From: an uncultured Bacteroidales bacterium
Lineage (GTDB): Bacteria; Bacteroidota; Bacteroidia; Bacteroidales; Paludibacteraceae
Length of the DNA: 54,537 bases
Assembly: GCA_946614295.1 (NCBI GenBank)
Contig: CAMOGT010000007.1
Coordinates: 1-54,537 of the forward strand
Direction: 5' to 3'
Position numbers and translations under genes: made by a program. The notes beneath the pieces were generated by a model. The model did no database searches and was not told the DNA's origin. It saw only the letters and a program-made list of their open reading frames with translations. Of the stretch, positions 34,079 to 43,700 are shown piece after piece (positions within the stretch are counted from its first letter, which is position 1; each line of letters starts with the position of its first letter).

Positions 34079-35246
34079 ACTCTTTGATTTTGCGGTAAAG
34101 GGTTCGTTCTGAATAACCGAGCTGCGCAGCAGCCTCTTTGCGGTTTCCTTTGGATCGCTCCAAGGCGCGTCGGATCAGTTCTTTCTCATTGTCGTCGATC
34201 CGCAGACTGTCTTCCTCAATGGGCACAATCTCCTCCAGGTCGCGGGTAGGAATCACTTCCTCCTTCCGCGCGGGTTGTACCTCCGCTTTGCGGAGCTCCG
34301 GGAGTCCGGTCTTATGGCCGGAGAGGAGCATCTCTTTCAGTTCCTCCAGGTCTTTCTTGTTTTGCATCACCATGTTATAGAGTATTCCGATCTCGTGGGA
34401 ATAATCCTTCCCCGTCTCCTGCGTGGGGGTGCGCAGAACAAGTCCCTGCTGGTTCTCCTCTGCGGGCAGGTACCTGCGGAGCGTCTCTGCATTGATCTGA
34501 TGGTCCATTTCTATAATGGCTATCTGCTCCGCAAGGTTTTTGAGTTGCCGTATGTTTCCTCGCCAATAAGCATTCTGGAGCAGCGCCGTAGCCTCTTCGT
34601 TGAGGGAGAGAGGCGGCATCTGGTAGCGGTTGCAGAAATCCACGGCGAATTTTCGGAACAGCAGTGGGATATCTTCCTTGCGCTCTCGGAGAGCGGGGAC
34701 ACGTATCTCCACGGTGTTGAGACGGTAATACAGGTCCTCGCGGAACCGTCCGTCGTCAATAGCCTGCCGCATATTCAGGTTCGTAGCCGCTACTACGCGT
34801 ACGTTGGTTTTACGCACCTGGCTGGCGCCCATGCGCAGGTATTCGCCCGTCTCCAGTACACGCAACAAACGAACCTGCGTCTGAAGGGGCAGTTCTCCTA
34901 CTTCGTCCAGAAACAGCGTACCGCCGTCGGCAATCTCGAAATATCCCTTGTGCTCGTTCTTGGCATCGGTAAAAGCGCCTTTCTCATGACCGAAAAGCTC
35001 ACTGTCTATCGTGCCCTCCGGGATGGCACCGCAGTTCACTGCGAAATAGGGTCCGTGTTTGCGGGCGGAATAGGCGTGGATAATCTTCGGGAAATGCTCT
35101 TTACCAACACCGGATTCCCCGGTGATGAGCACGCTCAAATCGGTACGCGCTACTTGAACGGCAACCTCAATGTCTCTATTGAGCAGCGGACTCTGGCCGA
35201 TTATACCGAACCGCTGTTTGATGGCTAATAATTCCTGTTGGGTCAT
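34068..35246 (-). CDS. Sigma-54-type AAA+ transcriptional activator
   Basis: 392 residues from the ATG at 35246, chosen because the -7 promoter box lies at 35266-35274. The AAA+ domain (about 15-250) has Walker A GESGVGKE, the sigma-54 contact loop as GAFTDA (the GAFTGA position, with the variant usual in Bacteroidetes), Walker B GGTLFLDEVGELP and VVAATN. A long linker precedes a C-terminal Fis-type HTH (NRKEAAAQLGYSERTLYRKIKEYGL). No receiver domain is present, so control is not by a cognate kinase. It is divergent from the wza-wzc pair and in one unit with lptE, suggesting envelope control. Confidence 0.9.
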   Translation of the reverse strand: MTQQELLAIKQRFGIIGQSPLLNRDIEVAVQVARTDLSVLITGESGVGKEHFPKIIHAYSARKHGPYFAVNCGAIPEGTIDSELFGHEKGAFTDAKNEHKGYFEIADGGTLFLDEVGELPLQTQVRLLRVLETGEYLRMGASQVRKTNVRVVAATNLNMRQAIDDGRFREDLYYRLNTVEIRVPALRERKEDIPLLFRKFAVDFCNRYQMPPLSLNEEATALLQNAYWRGNIRQLKNLAEQIAIIEMDHQINAETLRRYLPAEENQQGLVLRTPTQETGKDYSHEIGILYNMVMQNKKDLEELKEMLLSGHKTGLPELRKAEVQPARKEEVIPTRDLEEIVPIEEDSLRIDDNEKELIRRALERSKGNRKEAAAQLGYSERTLYRKIKEYGL

Positions 35247-35265
35247 AATACCTGACAAAATGTCA

Positions 35266-35298
35266 TGCAAAGGTACTGCTTAATTTGCATATATGCAA
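35266..35298 (-). promoter_or_regulatory. Promoter for activator-lptE
   Basis: On the minus strand TACCTTTGC is 35274-35266 and the -33 TTTG is 35298-35295. The -33 box is half of the perfect palindrome TTTGCATATATGCAAA (35283-35298). Confidence 0.85.
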
Positions 35299-35322
35299 AT
35301 ATTTTGATAAAAAAATGCGAAT

Positions 35323-35357
35323 TTCTTGTGTATGTCAAAAAAAAATCGTACCTTTGC
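35323..35357 (+). promoter_or_regulatory. Promoter for wza-wzc
   Basis: TACCTTTGC at 35349-35357 with a TTGTG -33-like box at about 35323-35328. It is divergent from the activator promoter; the activator itself could bind the palindrome between them. Confidence 0.75.
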
Positions 35358-35385
35358 ACGCTCAATTTATGAAATACAAGAAATT

Positions 35386-36216
35386 ATGCGTGCGATAATA
35401 AAACAAGTAGGAGTGTTATTGCTCATGGTTGTTGCGGCTTCGGGTTGTGTGACGAAGCGAAGTTTGACGTATTTGCGTGATGTCACTCCCGAGTCTGCGG
35501 ACTCGATAAACAAGTCTTTTGTACCGAGCGCGGAGATTACAATCAAGCCGGCGGATGCTCTGACAATCTTCGTCTCCGCGTTGGATCCGGATGCCGTAGC
35601 CCCGTACAATCTGCCTACCGTTACTTTCAATGACCCTGCCTCTACGGTGGTTAGGACAACGCCGATGTTGCTCACTTACCGCGTGGATGAGGAGGGCTAT
35701 ATTGAGATGCCGGTGTTGGGCAAGTTGCATGTGGCGGGCCTGGTACGAGCCGAGGCGGAGAACTTGATCAAATCGGCGCTGGAGAAGCAGGTTCTGAACC
35801 CGATGGTGCAGGTGAACCTCGTGAGCGCAAAGGTATCGGTGTTGGGTGAGGTGGCGCATCCCGGTACAGTGAGTATCAGTAACGGGCGTCTTACGGTTCT
35901 GGAGGCGCTTGCTGCCGCCGGAGATATGACGCCTTACGGCCGTCGTGACAACCTCCTGATCACGCGGGAGGTGAATGGAAAAATGGAATTCGCCCGTCTT
36001 GATTTGACGAAGGATAATTTGCTCACTTCGCCGTATTATTACCTGCAACAGAATGATGTAATCTATGTCTCGCCTAACGGCGTGCGTGCTGTCAATAGTG
36101 CGAACGTGAGCTTATGGCTGAGTACCGTATCCACCCTCGCCAGTGCGGCTACGGTGATTGTAACGATCCTTAATGTCACTCAAAAATCAGCTCCGGCGAC
36201 TTCTACCGGGAAATAA
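35386..36216 (+). CDS. Wza-like polysaccharide export lipoprotein
   Basis: 276 residues from the ATG at 35386 (MRAIIKQVGVLLLMVVAASGC, lipobox ASGC, Cys21). The polysaccharide-export domain is at about 50-160 (IKPADALTIFVSALDP ... YIEMPVLGKLHVAGLVRAEAENLIKSAL) and an SLBB-like domain follows (VSVLGEVAHPGTVSISNGRLTVLEALAAAGDMTPYGRRDNLLI). A C-terminal hydrophobic helix fits the outer-membrane pore of Wza. It exports capsule or exopolysaccharide. It is 6 bases from the Wzc-type kinase gene. Confidence 0.9.
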   Translation: MRAIIKQVGVLLLMVVAASGCVTKRSLTYLRDVTPESADSINKSFVPSAEITIKPADALTIFVSALDPDAVAPYNLPTVTFNDPASTVVRTTPMLLTYRVDEEGYIEMPVLGKLHVAGLVRAEAENLIKSALEKQVLNPMVQVNLVSAKVSVLGEVAHPGTVSISNGRLTVLEALAAAGDMTPYGRRDNLLITREVNGKMEFARLDLTKDNLLTSPYYYLQQNDVIYVSPNGVRAVNSANVSLWLSTVSTLASAATVIVTILNVTQKSAPATSTGK

Positions 36217-36222
36217 TAAGTT

Positions 36223-38520
36223 ATGGAGAATAATACGAACGTAAACGAGATAGATGTACGGAAAATCGTACGGGTGATCCTGGAGCACTGGTGGTGGTTT
36301 GCCATAGGGCTTATATTCTTCCTCGTAGTAGGAGGTGCTTATTTGCTTCGCAAGACGCCTAAATGGACGACGGATGCAGCGATCATGCTCCGTCAGAACG
36401 ATGGTGCCTATGAGGGCGCGGAGGCGCTGACTATGCTGGGGCTTTCTGGAAATACGGCGGCGGAAGACGAGGTGGTGGTGCTGTCCTCGCGCGGGCTGTT
36501 ATATCAGGCGATTGATGCGCTCAATCTATGGGATGAGTCGTCTAAAAAAGGTGGCCTTAGATGGGAGGGGGAGTTCCGCAATCCGGCACTCACGATCGAT
36601 TATATTGAGTTGACAAAGAAAGCATCGGAGTCCCCATTCCGGGTAACGGTAAAGCCCACCGAGAAGGGCTACAAAGTGAAGACGAAAATGGGGCGTTTCC
36701 GTCGTTCTACCACCCGCGTGGCGGATCTGAACAGCCCCATTGAGACAGGTGTCGGTACGCTCTTTATTCATGCCAACCGTCCGTTGAGTAAGGATACTGT
36801 CTATCAGGTGGCGCATTCCCGTAGGGAATTGGTGGTGGCAAGATATCGTAAGAACATTCACGTCTCGCAGAACAAGAAAGAGTCGAATATCATCAATCTC
36901 TCCACTGTCTCCACCTGTCCGGAGCGTGACAAAGCACTCCTTGCGCAAATCATTGAGCAGTATAATCTGAATGCGGTGGTGGATAAGAATATGATAGCTA
37001 CCAACACGGCTGCTTTTATCGAGGAGCGTCTGGCTATCATCACCGATGAGTTGAGCGATGCCGAAGATGCGGTGGCGGATTATAAGGAGAAGAATAAAAT
37101 CGCGGATCTGGGCGAACAGGCGAAACTTTTTTTAATGGAGAGCACCACGGAGCAGCGTGCTCTGGCGGAGATAGAGACGCAGCTGAGCCTGGTGGAATAT
37201 ATAGATGAGTTCCTCCGCGATGATACCAAGCGTAATAACCTCATCCCCTCCAATATCGGTATCGAGGATGCTTCGCTCGCCTCAAGTCTGTCGGAGTATA
37301 ATGCGCTTCAACTGCAGCGGATGCGTATCCAGCGTACCGCCACTGAGGAAAACCCCGTGGTGGACCAGATGAATATGCAACTGTCCTCCATGCGCCAGAA
37401 CATCATTGCTACTATCGGTTCGGTTCGCGAGAGTCTGAAGATCCGTCAGCGCAGCCTGATGACGCAGGACTCGAAGTTCAATCGCCGGATCCAGGATGCG
37501 CCGGAACAGCAGCGGGAATACGTGCGCGTGGTGCGCGACCAGCAGATCAAGGAGCGTCTGTATATCTATCTCTATCAGAAACGTGAAGAGAACGCGCTGA
37601 TGTTAGCTGCTACCGCTATGCCGGCTAAGGTGATAGACATGCCGCAGCGGGATGTGAACAGCATGAGCCCGAAGCCGGCGAAACTGCTTCTTCTCTGTCT
37701 TATCTTGGGCCTCATATTCCCGGCGGGATTGTTGTATCTGTATATCCTCTTTAACGATAAGATAGATGATGCCAAGGAGTTCGAGCGGCGGATCAAAGCA
37801 CCGCTCCTCGGCCAGTTGGTGCAGAATTCACGTAATGCGCATGTGGCTATCCATGAGGGCGAATCCACAGTCTCGGCAGAGCTCTTCCGGCAGATTCGTA
37901 CCAACCTGCGCTATGTGCTTCCGGCGGATAAGAAATCGCCGGTCATCCTGATTACTTCGTCTATTAACGGCGATGGTAAGTCTTATGTGGCTACTAATAC
38001 GGCTCTCTCATTGGCGATTCTGGGTAAGAAAGTGGTGCTTGTGGGCATGGATATCCGTAAACCGATGCTGGCTGCCTATTTCGGGTTGAAGACAAAAGGC
38101 CATCTGACGGATTATCTGGCGGAACCGGAGATAACGGTAGATGATATCATCGTGCCCAGTGGCGAACATAAGAACCTGGATATCATTCCATGCGGTACGA
38201 TTCCTCCTAACCCGTCCGAGTTGTTGCAGACGGAGCGGGTGGACGAACTCTTCGCCGAGTTGCGCAAACGCTACGATTATATCCTGGTGGACACGGCTCC
38301 GGTGGCGTTAGTGAGCGATACCTATCAGCTGGATCGCATCAGCGATATGACGATCTTCGTCTTCCGCTATAAATATACGCCGATGGAAATGATTGATTAT
38401 GTAAACGGCGTGATTGATCAGAAACGTATGCATAACATAGCTTGTGTGCTGAATGGCGTCAATAACCTTCGTGCCGGCTACGGCTATGGGTATGGTTACG
38501 GCAACACCCCCAAATCGTAA
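36223..38520 (+). CDS. Wzc-like polysaccharide co-polymerase with BY-kinase domain
   Basis: 765 residues. An N-terminal Wzz domain has one membrane helix (about 24-42) and a long periplasmic coiled coil, then a second helix near 485-505 (LLLLCLILGLIFPAGLLYLYI). The cytoplasmic BY-kinase carries Walker A SSINGDGKS (usually PGEGKS-like), Walker A' VLVGMDIRKP and Walker B YILVDTAP. The C-terminal Tyr cluster AGYGYGYGYGN is the autophosphorylation site expected in this family. It controls chain length and export with Wza. No glycosyltransferases follow, so the sugar-assembly genes must be elsewhere. Confidence 0.92.
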   Translation: MENNTNVNEIDVRKIVRVILEHWWWFAIGLIFFLVVGGAYLLRKTPKWTTDAAIMLRQNDGAYEGAEALTMLGLSGNTAAEDEVVVLSSRGLLYQAIDALNLWDESSKKGGLRWEGEFRNPALTIDYIELTKKASESPFRVTVKPTEKGYKVKTKMGRFRRSTTRVADLNSPIETGVGTLFIHANRPLSKDTVYQVAHSRRELVVARYRKNIHVSQNKKESNIINLSTVSTCPERDKALLAQIIEQYNLNAVVDKNMIATNTAAFIEERLAIITDELSDAEDAVADYKEKNKIADLGEQAKLFLMESTTEQRALAEIETQLSLVEYIDEFLRDDTKRNNLIPSNIGIEDASLASSLSEYNALQLQRMRIQRTATEENPVVDQMNMQLSSMRQNIIATIGSVRESLKIRQRSLMTQDSKFNRRIQDAPEQQREYVRVVRDQQIKERLYIYLYQKREENALMLAATAMPAKVIDMPQRDVNSMSPKPAKLLLLCLILGLIFPAGLLYLYILFNDKIDDAKEFERRIKAPLLGQLVQNSRNAHVAIHEGESTVSAELFRQIRTNLRYVLPADKKSPVILITSSINGDGKSYVATNTALSLAILGKKVVLVGMDIRKPMLAAYFGLKTKGHLTDYLAEPEITVDDIIVPSGEHKNLDIIPCGTIPPNPSELLQTERVDELFAELRKRYDYILVDTAPVALVSDTYQLDRISDMTIFVFRYKYTPMEMIDYVNGVIDQKRMHNIACVLNGVNNLRAGYGYGYGYGNTPKS

Positions 38521-38540
38521 ATCTGTAAATTGTAAATGTC

Positions 38541-40532
38541 GTGGTTGTTTGTGTAGCAGAGAAACCTTCGGTTGGCGCTTATATAGCGAATGTCTTGGGG
38601 GCCAAGCAGAGGCATGACGGCTATTTTGAGGGGAACGGATATCAGGTGACCTGGACTTTCGGTCATCTGTGTGCGTTGTTAGACCCGCAGGAATACACCG
38701 ACCAATGGAAAGCCTGGAGCCTGAGCTCGCTGCCGATGATTCCTCAGCGATTCTCCATTAAGGTCTCCGGTGATGCGGGGGTACACAAGCAGTTTAATGT
38801 CATCAAAAACCTTATAGCCCAAGCCGATGAGGTCATCAACTGCGGTGATGCCGGGCAGGAGGGTGAACTTATCCAGCGATGGGTTTATCAGCAGGCAGGA
38901 TGCAAATGTCCCGTAAAACGACTATGGGTGAACTCGCTGACGGAGGAGGCTATCCGCGACGGGTTTGCCAAACTCAAGGATCAGTCTGAGTACCAGCACC
39001 TGTATGAGGCGGGCATGATGCGTGCCATCGGCGACTGGCTGCTGGGCATGAACGCTACGCGCGCGTATACTATAAGATACGCGCGAGGAACCGGACGCGA
39101 CAGGCAAGTACTCTCCGTAGGACGCGTCCAGACACCTACGCTCGCGCTGGTAGTCAAACGTCAGGCAGAAATAGAGAACTTTGTGCCACGGACTTATTGG
39201 GAACTCAAGACCAACTACCGCAGCACCCTCTTTAATGCGCAGATACCCGTTGAGGAAGACGAATATGCCATCACTTCGGAGGAGCAGGGGCAAGCCCTTG
39301 TGGATTCCATCAAGGATCTTCCACTGACCATCACCTCGGTGGAGAAAAAGAAAGGTATTGAGTCGGCTCCCAAACTCTATGACCTGACCTCCCTGCAGGT
39401 CGATTGCAATAAGAAATACGGTTTCTCGGCGGAGCAGACGCTCCAGTTGATTCAGTCGCTCTATGAAAAACGACTGACTACCTATCCGCGTGTGGATACC
39501 ACCTATCTGAGTGATGATATATACCCTAAAGTGCCCGGCACATTGAATGGCATCAAAGACTATTACCCGCAGGTGGCGCCTCTCCTTTCTCTTAAAGCGG
39601 ATGGTAAGAAAGGTGCTTCCTCGCTTCCTAAATCCAAAAAAGTCTTCGATAACAAGAAGGTCACAGACCACCATGCTATCATCCCTACCGGTCAGCGCCC
39701 CGATACCATGACGGCGGATGAGAAGAAGGTCTATGACCTCGTTGCCCTGCATTTCATTGCGGTCTTCTACCCCGAGTGTGAGGTAAGCAATACGACCGTC
39801 TTGGCGAAAGCCGGCGAGATTGATTTCAAGGTCACCGGACGCGAGGTGCTCAAACCCGGGTGGAGGGTGGTCTTTGAGAAAGGTCCAAAGGACCTTAAAG
39901 ACCCTAATGATTCTTCCGACAACTCGGATTCCTCTGATTCCTCAGACAATTCAGACTCCTCAGATTCTTCTGATTTCTCCAAATCGCTTCCCGCGTTCAC
40001 CAAGGGTGAGTCCGGCGCACACGAGCCGCTTCTGAAGGAGAAAACCACCACGCCGCCTAAGTATTACACCGAGGCAACGCTTCTGCGTGCCATGGAGACG
40101 GCGGGCAAGACGGTGGAGAACGACGAACTGCGCGAGGCGATGAAGGAGAACGGTATCGGTCGTCCTTCTACCCGTGCCGCCATCATTGAGAAACTCTACC
40201 AGCGTAAGTATATCGTTAAGAACGGCAAGTCCCTCCGCGCCACCGAGACGGGCATTAACCTCATTCATACCATTATCTCTCCTCTACTCAAGTCGGCAGA
40301 ACTGACCGGCCTGTGGGAGAAGAAACTGCGCGAGATCGAGCGAGGCGAATACGCGGCGCAGGATTTCCTTGCGGAACTCAAGGAGATGACCTCCGGAGTA
40401 GTCAAAGATGTCAAGACTAATAAGGCCGGTATGCTCTGTCCTGTTTGCCGCCAGGGAGTGATTATCCGTGGCAACACCCGTTATGGTTGTTCTCGTTGGA
40501 GGGAGGGATGTACCTACGCAGAGCCGTTTTGA
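38541..40532 (+). CDS. topB: DNA topoisomerase III
   Basis: 663-residue type IA topoisomerase. It starts with GTG (MVVCVAEKPSVGAYIANVLGA); no in-frame ATG precedes it and the Toprim Glu is in AEKPS. The second acidic motif reads GDAGQEGEL, and the catalytic Tyr is about residue 315 in TTYPRVDT. The C-terminal zinc finger is CPVCRQG ... CSRWREGC. A low-complexity Ser/Asp insert of about 35 residues (about 451-485, repeats of NSDSSDSSD) interrupts the C-terminal half. The 3' end has a terminator. It starts 20 bases after wzc. Confidence 0.92.
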   Translation: MVVCVAEKPSVGAYIANVLGAKQRHDGYFEGNGYQVTWTFGHLCALLDPQEYTDQWKAWSLSSLPMIPQRFSIKVSGDAGVHKQFNVIKNLIAQADEVINCGDAGQEGELIQRWVYQQAGCKCPVKRLWVNSLTEEAIRDGFAKLKDQSEYQHLYEAGMMRAIGDWLLGMNATRAYTIRYARGTGRDRQVLSVGRVQTPTLALVVKRQAEIENFVPRTYWELKTNYRSTLFNAQIPVEEDEYAITSEEQGQALVDSIKDLPLTITSVEKKKGIESAPKLYDLTSLQVDCNKKYGFSAEQTLQLIQSLYEKRLTTYPRVDTTYLSDDIYPKVPGTLNGIKDYYPQVAPLLSLKADGKKGASSLPKSKKVFDNKKVTDHHAIIPTGQRPDTMTADEKKVYDLVALHFIAVFYPECEVSNTTVLAKAGEIDFKVTGREVLKPGWRVVFEKGPKDLKDPNDSSDNSDSSDSSDNSDSSDSSDFSKSLPAFTKGESGAHEPLLKEKTTTPPKYYTEATLLRAMETAGKTVENDELREAMKENGIGRPSTRAAIIEKLYQRKYIVKNGKSLRATETGINLIHTIISPLLKSAELTGLWEKKLREIERGEYAAQDFLAELKEMTSGVVKDVKTNKAGMLCPVCRQGVIIRGNTRYGCSRWREGCTYAEPF

Positions 40533-40583
40533 CAACTTAATATAGCAAAAAAGCACCTCTGTGCACATTTTCCGTCAAAAAAT

Positions 40584-40607
40584 ACACATATAGGTGTGTT
40601 TTTTTTT
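40584..40607 (+). terminator. Terminator after topB
   Basis: The hairpin ACACAT-ATAG-GTGTGT (one G-U) is followed by T9. The T-run continues directly into the susC -7 box, so the end signal and the next promoter are fused. Confidence 0.7.
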
Positions 40608-40608
40608 G

Positions 40609-40617
40609 TACTTTTGC
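40609..40617 (+). promoter_or_regulatory. Promoter -7 box for the pectin locus (susC)
   Basis: TACTTTTGC at 40609-40617 fits TAnnTTTGC except for one position. The leader to the susC ATG is about 85 bases. No ECF sigma or hybrid two-component gene lies next to the locus, so the regulator is unknown. Confidence 0.6.
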
Positions 40618-40707
40618 AGCCGGTTTCAAATCGCGCATATGCGCTTAATATAGTGAACGCACACAAATTAATTATCAATACAAACAAAACACAAACAAAT
40701 TCTCTTT

Positions 40708-43700
40708 ATGAAACTGAATTTTCGAGTGTTCCGTGCCATGATGCTGTCGGCTTTGCTTCTGGGAAGCATGGCTGTGCAAGCTCGTGTGATTAGCGGAACG
40801 GTAAAGGACCAGACGGGAGAGACAATCATCTCGGCTTCCGTAGTGGTTAAAGGTACCACCATTGGTACAGTGACGGACTTTGATGGTAATTACACCATCG
40901 ACGTGCCGGATGATGCAAAGGTGCTGATTTTCTCCTACATCGGTATGAAGACCCAGGAGTTGAACATCACCGGCAACACCATGAACGTTGTGCTCTCCGA
41001 GAACAGCGAGGTGCTGGAGGAGGTTGTTGTTACCGGTTATGGTACGACCAAAAAACGTGATGTCGTTACCTCTGTCGCTTCGGTTAGTGCTGAGCAATTG
41101 AAAGACATCCCTGTTACCAGTGCTGCCGAGGCATTGCAAGGTAAGTTATCTGGTGTGTCAGTTACGACGACCGAGGGTAGTCCTGATGCAGATGTCAAGA
41201 TCCGTGTCCGTGGTGGAACATCTCTTACCCAGAGTAATGACCCGTTGTATATCGTCGATGGTATGCCGGTAAGCTCGATTTCGGATATTGCACCGAGCGA
41301 CATCGCTTCGATGGACGTCTTGAAGGATGCAGCGGCTACTGCAATCTATGGTGCGCAGGGTGCTAACGGTGTAATCATCATCACCACTAAAGACTCGGGT
41401 ACGGAGGATGATAAGATGACTTTCCATGTGGATTATTCCGGTTATGTCGGGTGGAAGAAGATTGCTAAAAAATACGAGGTACTGGACCCAAAAGAATTTG
41501 CTTTAGCGCAATACGAATGGGTTGTTAATAAGTATAAAACCACTGATCCGGGAAACTCTGATGTGCGCGGTCAATTCTACGCTTATTTCGACAAGTTATA
41601 TAACGACACGAAATACAAAGATCCATCCGAGATAGCGACCACACCGGTGACAACGCTTTTGGAAGAGTATGCAGATCCTTCTAAACATGAGTTCCTGGAT
41701 TGGCAAGACAGAACTTTCGGACGTACGGGCTTTACTTCCAATCATTCTGTAAGTGTAAGTGGTGGTAATAAGAATGCCAATTTTACCTTATCTTACAACC
41801 GCATAGATGATAAGGCGATTATGGAGCAGTCTAATTACACTCGTAATAATATCTCCGGTAAAGCTAAGTTCAAACCATTTAAGAACTTTACTATTGGCTT
41901 TACAACGCGTTATACCAGCACAGAGGTACTCGGCTCCGGCTCAAATGCGATCAAAGACAATGGTACTTCTACCGAATCCCGTTTGCGTAATGCGGTCGTT
42001 TATACGCCGACAACTCTGTTGACAAAAGACGACGGTTCCGCTGATGATGCAGATGAGACATTCGGTTCTCTCTATGATCCGTTGACCACGATTCGTGATA
42101 ATTACAAACTTAAAGCGGACAAAAAATGGAATATCCAAGGTTATATGAGTTACAAGTTTGCGAAACATTTCACTGCTCGCGTTGACCTTGGTTATGAAAC
42201 GCGCCACATTACCACGGATCGTTATTACGGACCGACTACTTATTTTGCAAAAAATACCGGTCGCCCTGGTATTGAGGGAGGTACCGCTCAGTTGCAAGTT
42301 TTAGATGAATACACTTCTACGCTTACGAACCACAACACCTTGGAGTGGAAACAGACTTTTGATAATAACCACAACGTCAGTGTGTTGGTAGGCGAGGAGA
42401 CCGTAATCCGTAAAGGACATACAGATACTCGTAATGGATTTGGTTATAAAGGTAACTACGATGTGCTGAATGGTGAAATCTTTAACTATCTTGGACAAGC
42501 AGCTTATTCAGAAATTACCAATTATATCAATCCGCGCGATAACCAATTGTCATTCCTCGCGCGTGCAAACTATGACTACAAAGGTCGTTACTATTTGACA
42601 GCCACATTCCGTGCAGACTGCTCAACACGTTTTACAAAGGGTAACCAATGGGGTTATTTCCCGTCAGGTGCATTTGCTTGGCGTATGTCGGATGAGGAAT
42701 TTATGGAAGGAGCATCAAACTGGTTGAGCAACTTGAAGTTGCGTCTATCGCTCGGTATGGCTGGTAATAACAATGTAGATCTTGGTTACCTCCACCCGGA
42801 TTTCCTCTCGCAGCAGATGACTTACTTCGATATGGGTAAAGGAACAAGTAACATCCTCGTTGTGGGTGGAAGCGATAAGATAGCATCTAACCCGAACCTG
42901 AAATGGGAGACGACTATTACCCGTGACTTTGGTATCGACTATGGTTTCTTCAATGAGCGACTCACCGGTACGATTGATCTCTATTGGAATACCACCAGAG
43001 ATCTTATCATCCGCCAGAAGATGCCGGCACGCTATAACTACCAGTATCAGAACATCGGTTCTACTCGTAACATGGGTATGGAGTTCTCTGTTAAAGGCGT
43101 TATTTTGGACCGTAGATCAAAGAGCCTGAGCTATTATCTCTCCGTGGATGCTAACATCTCCTTTAATAAAACACGCGTGCAAGATTTGGGTAACATGACT
43201 TCCATGTTGGCTCAAACCAGCTGTTTTGGTTCTTCTGAATACCTGACGACTGCTGAGTTCCTTCTGGAGGTAGGTCAGCCGGTAGGTAATGTATATGGAT
43301 ATCAGACAGATGGCTATTACACTGCTGCCGACTTCCAGAGTTACCTTTCTTCTAGTCAGGCGTGGGGACTTGCGGCAGGTGTTCCTACTTATGATTCGGA
43401 TAATTTCTTGACTAGCACACCGGTACCTGGTTCTATCAAATTCAAGGATCAGAATGGAGATGGAGTGATCAATGATAAGGATAAAGTAATTCTTGGAAAT
43501 ACTGTACCGACTCACTCGGGAGGCTTCAATGTAAACTTTAATATCGGCGGTGATAAATGGGGTAAAGTAGATCTTGCAGCCAATTTCACATTCGCCTTTG
43601 GTAACAAGATTCTGAATCTCTCGAAGATGGAATACACCACAATTACCGAAAAAACAAAGATGCGTAACTTAATCAGCGCAATGAGCTTCAATAACCGCTA

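Noticed and set aside
34068..35246. GAFTDA as a broken sigma-54 contact loop
   Set aside because: GAFTDA is the usual form in Bacteroidetes activators, so it is not evidence of inactivation.
38541..40532. Missing second Asp in the TopB Toprim motif (DAGQEGE)
   Set aside because: The DAG-x-EGE form is normal for this branch of topoisomerase III, so it is not a lost catalytic residue.
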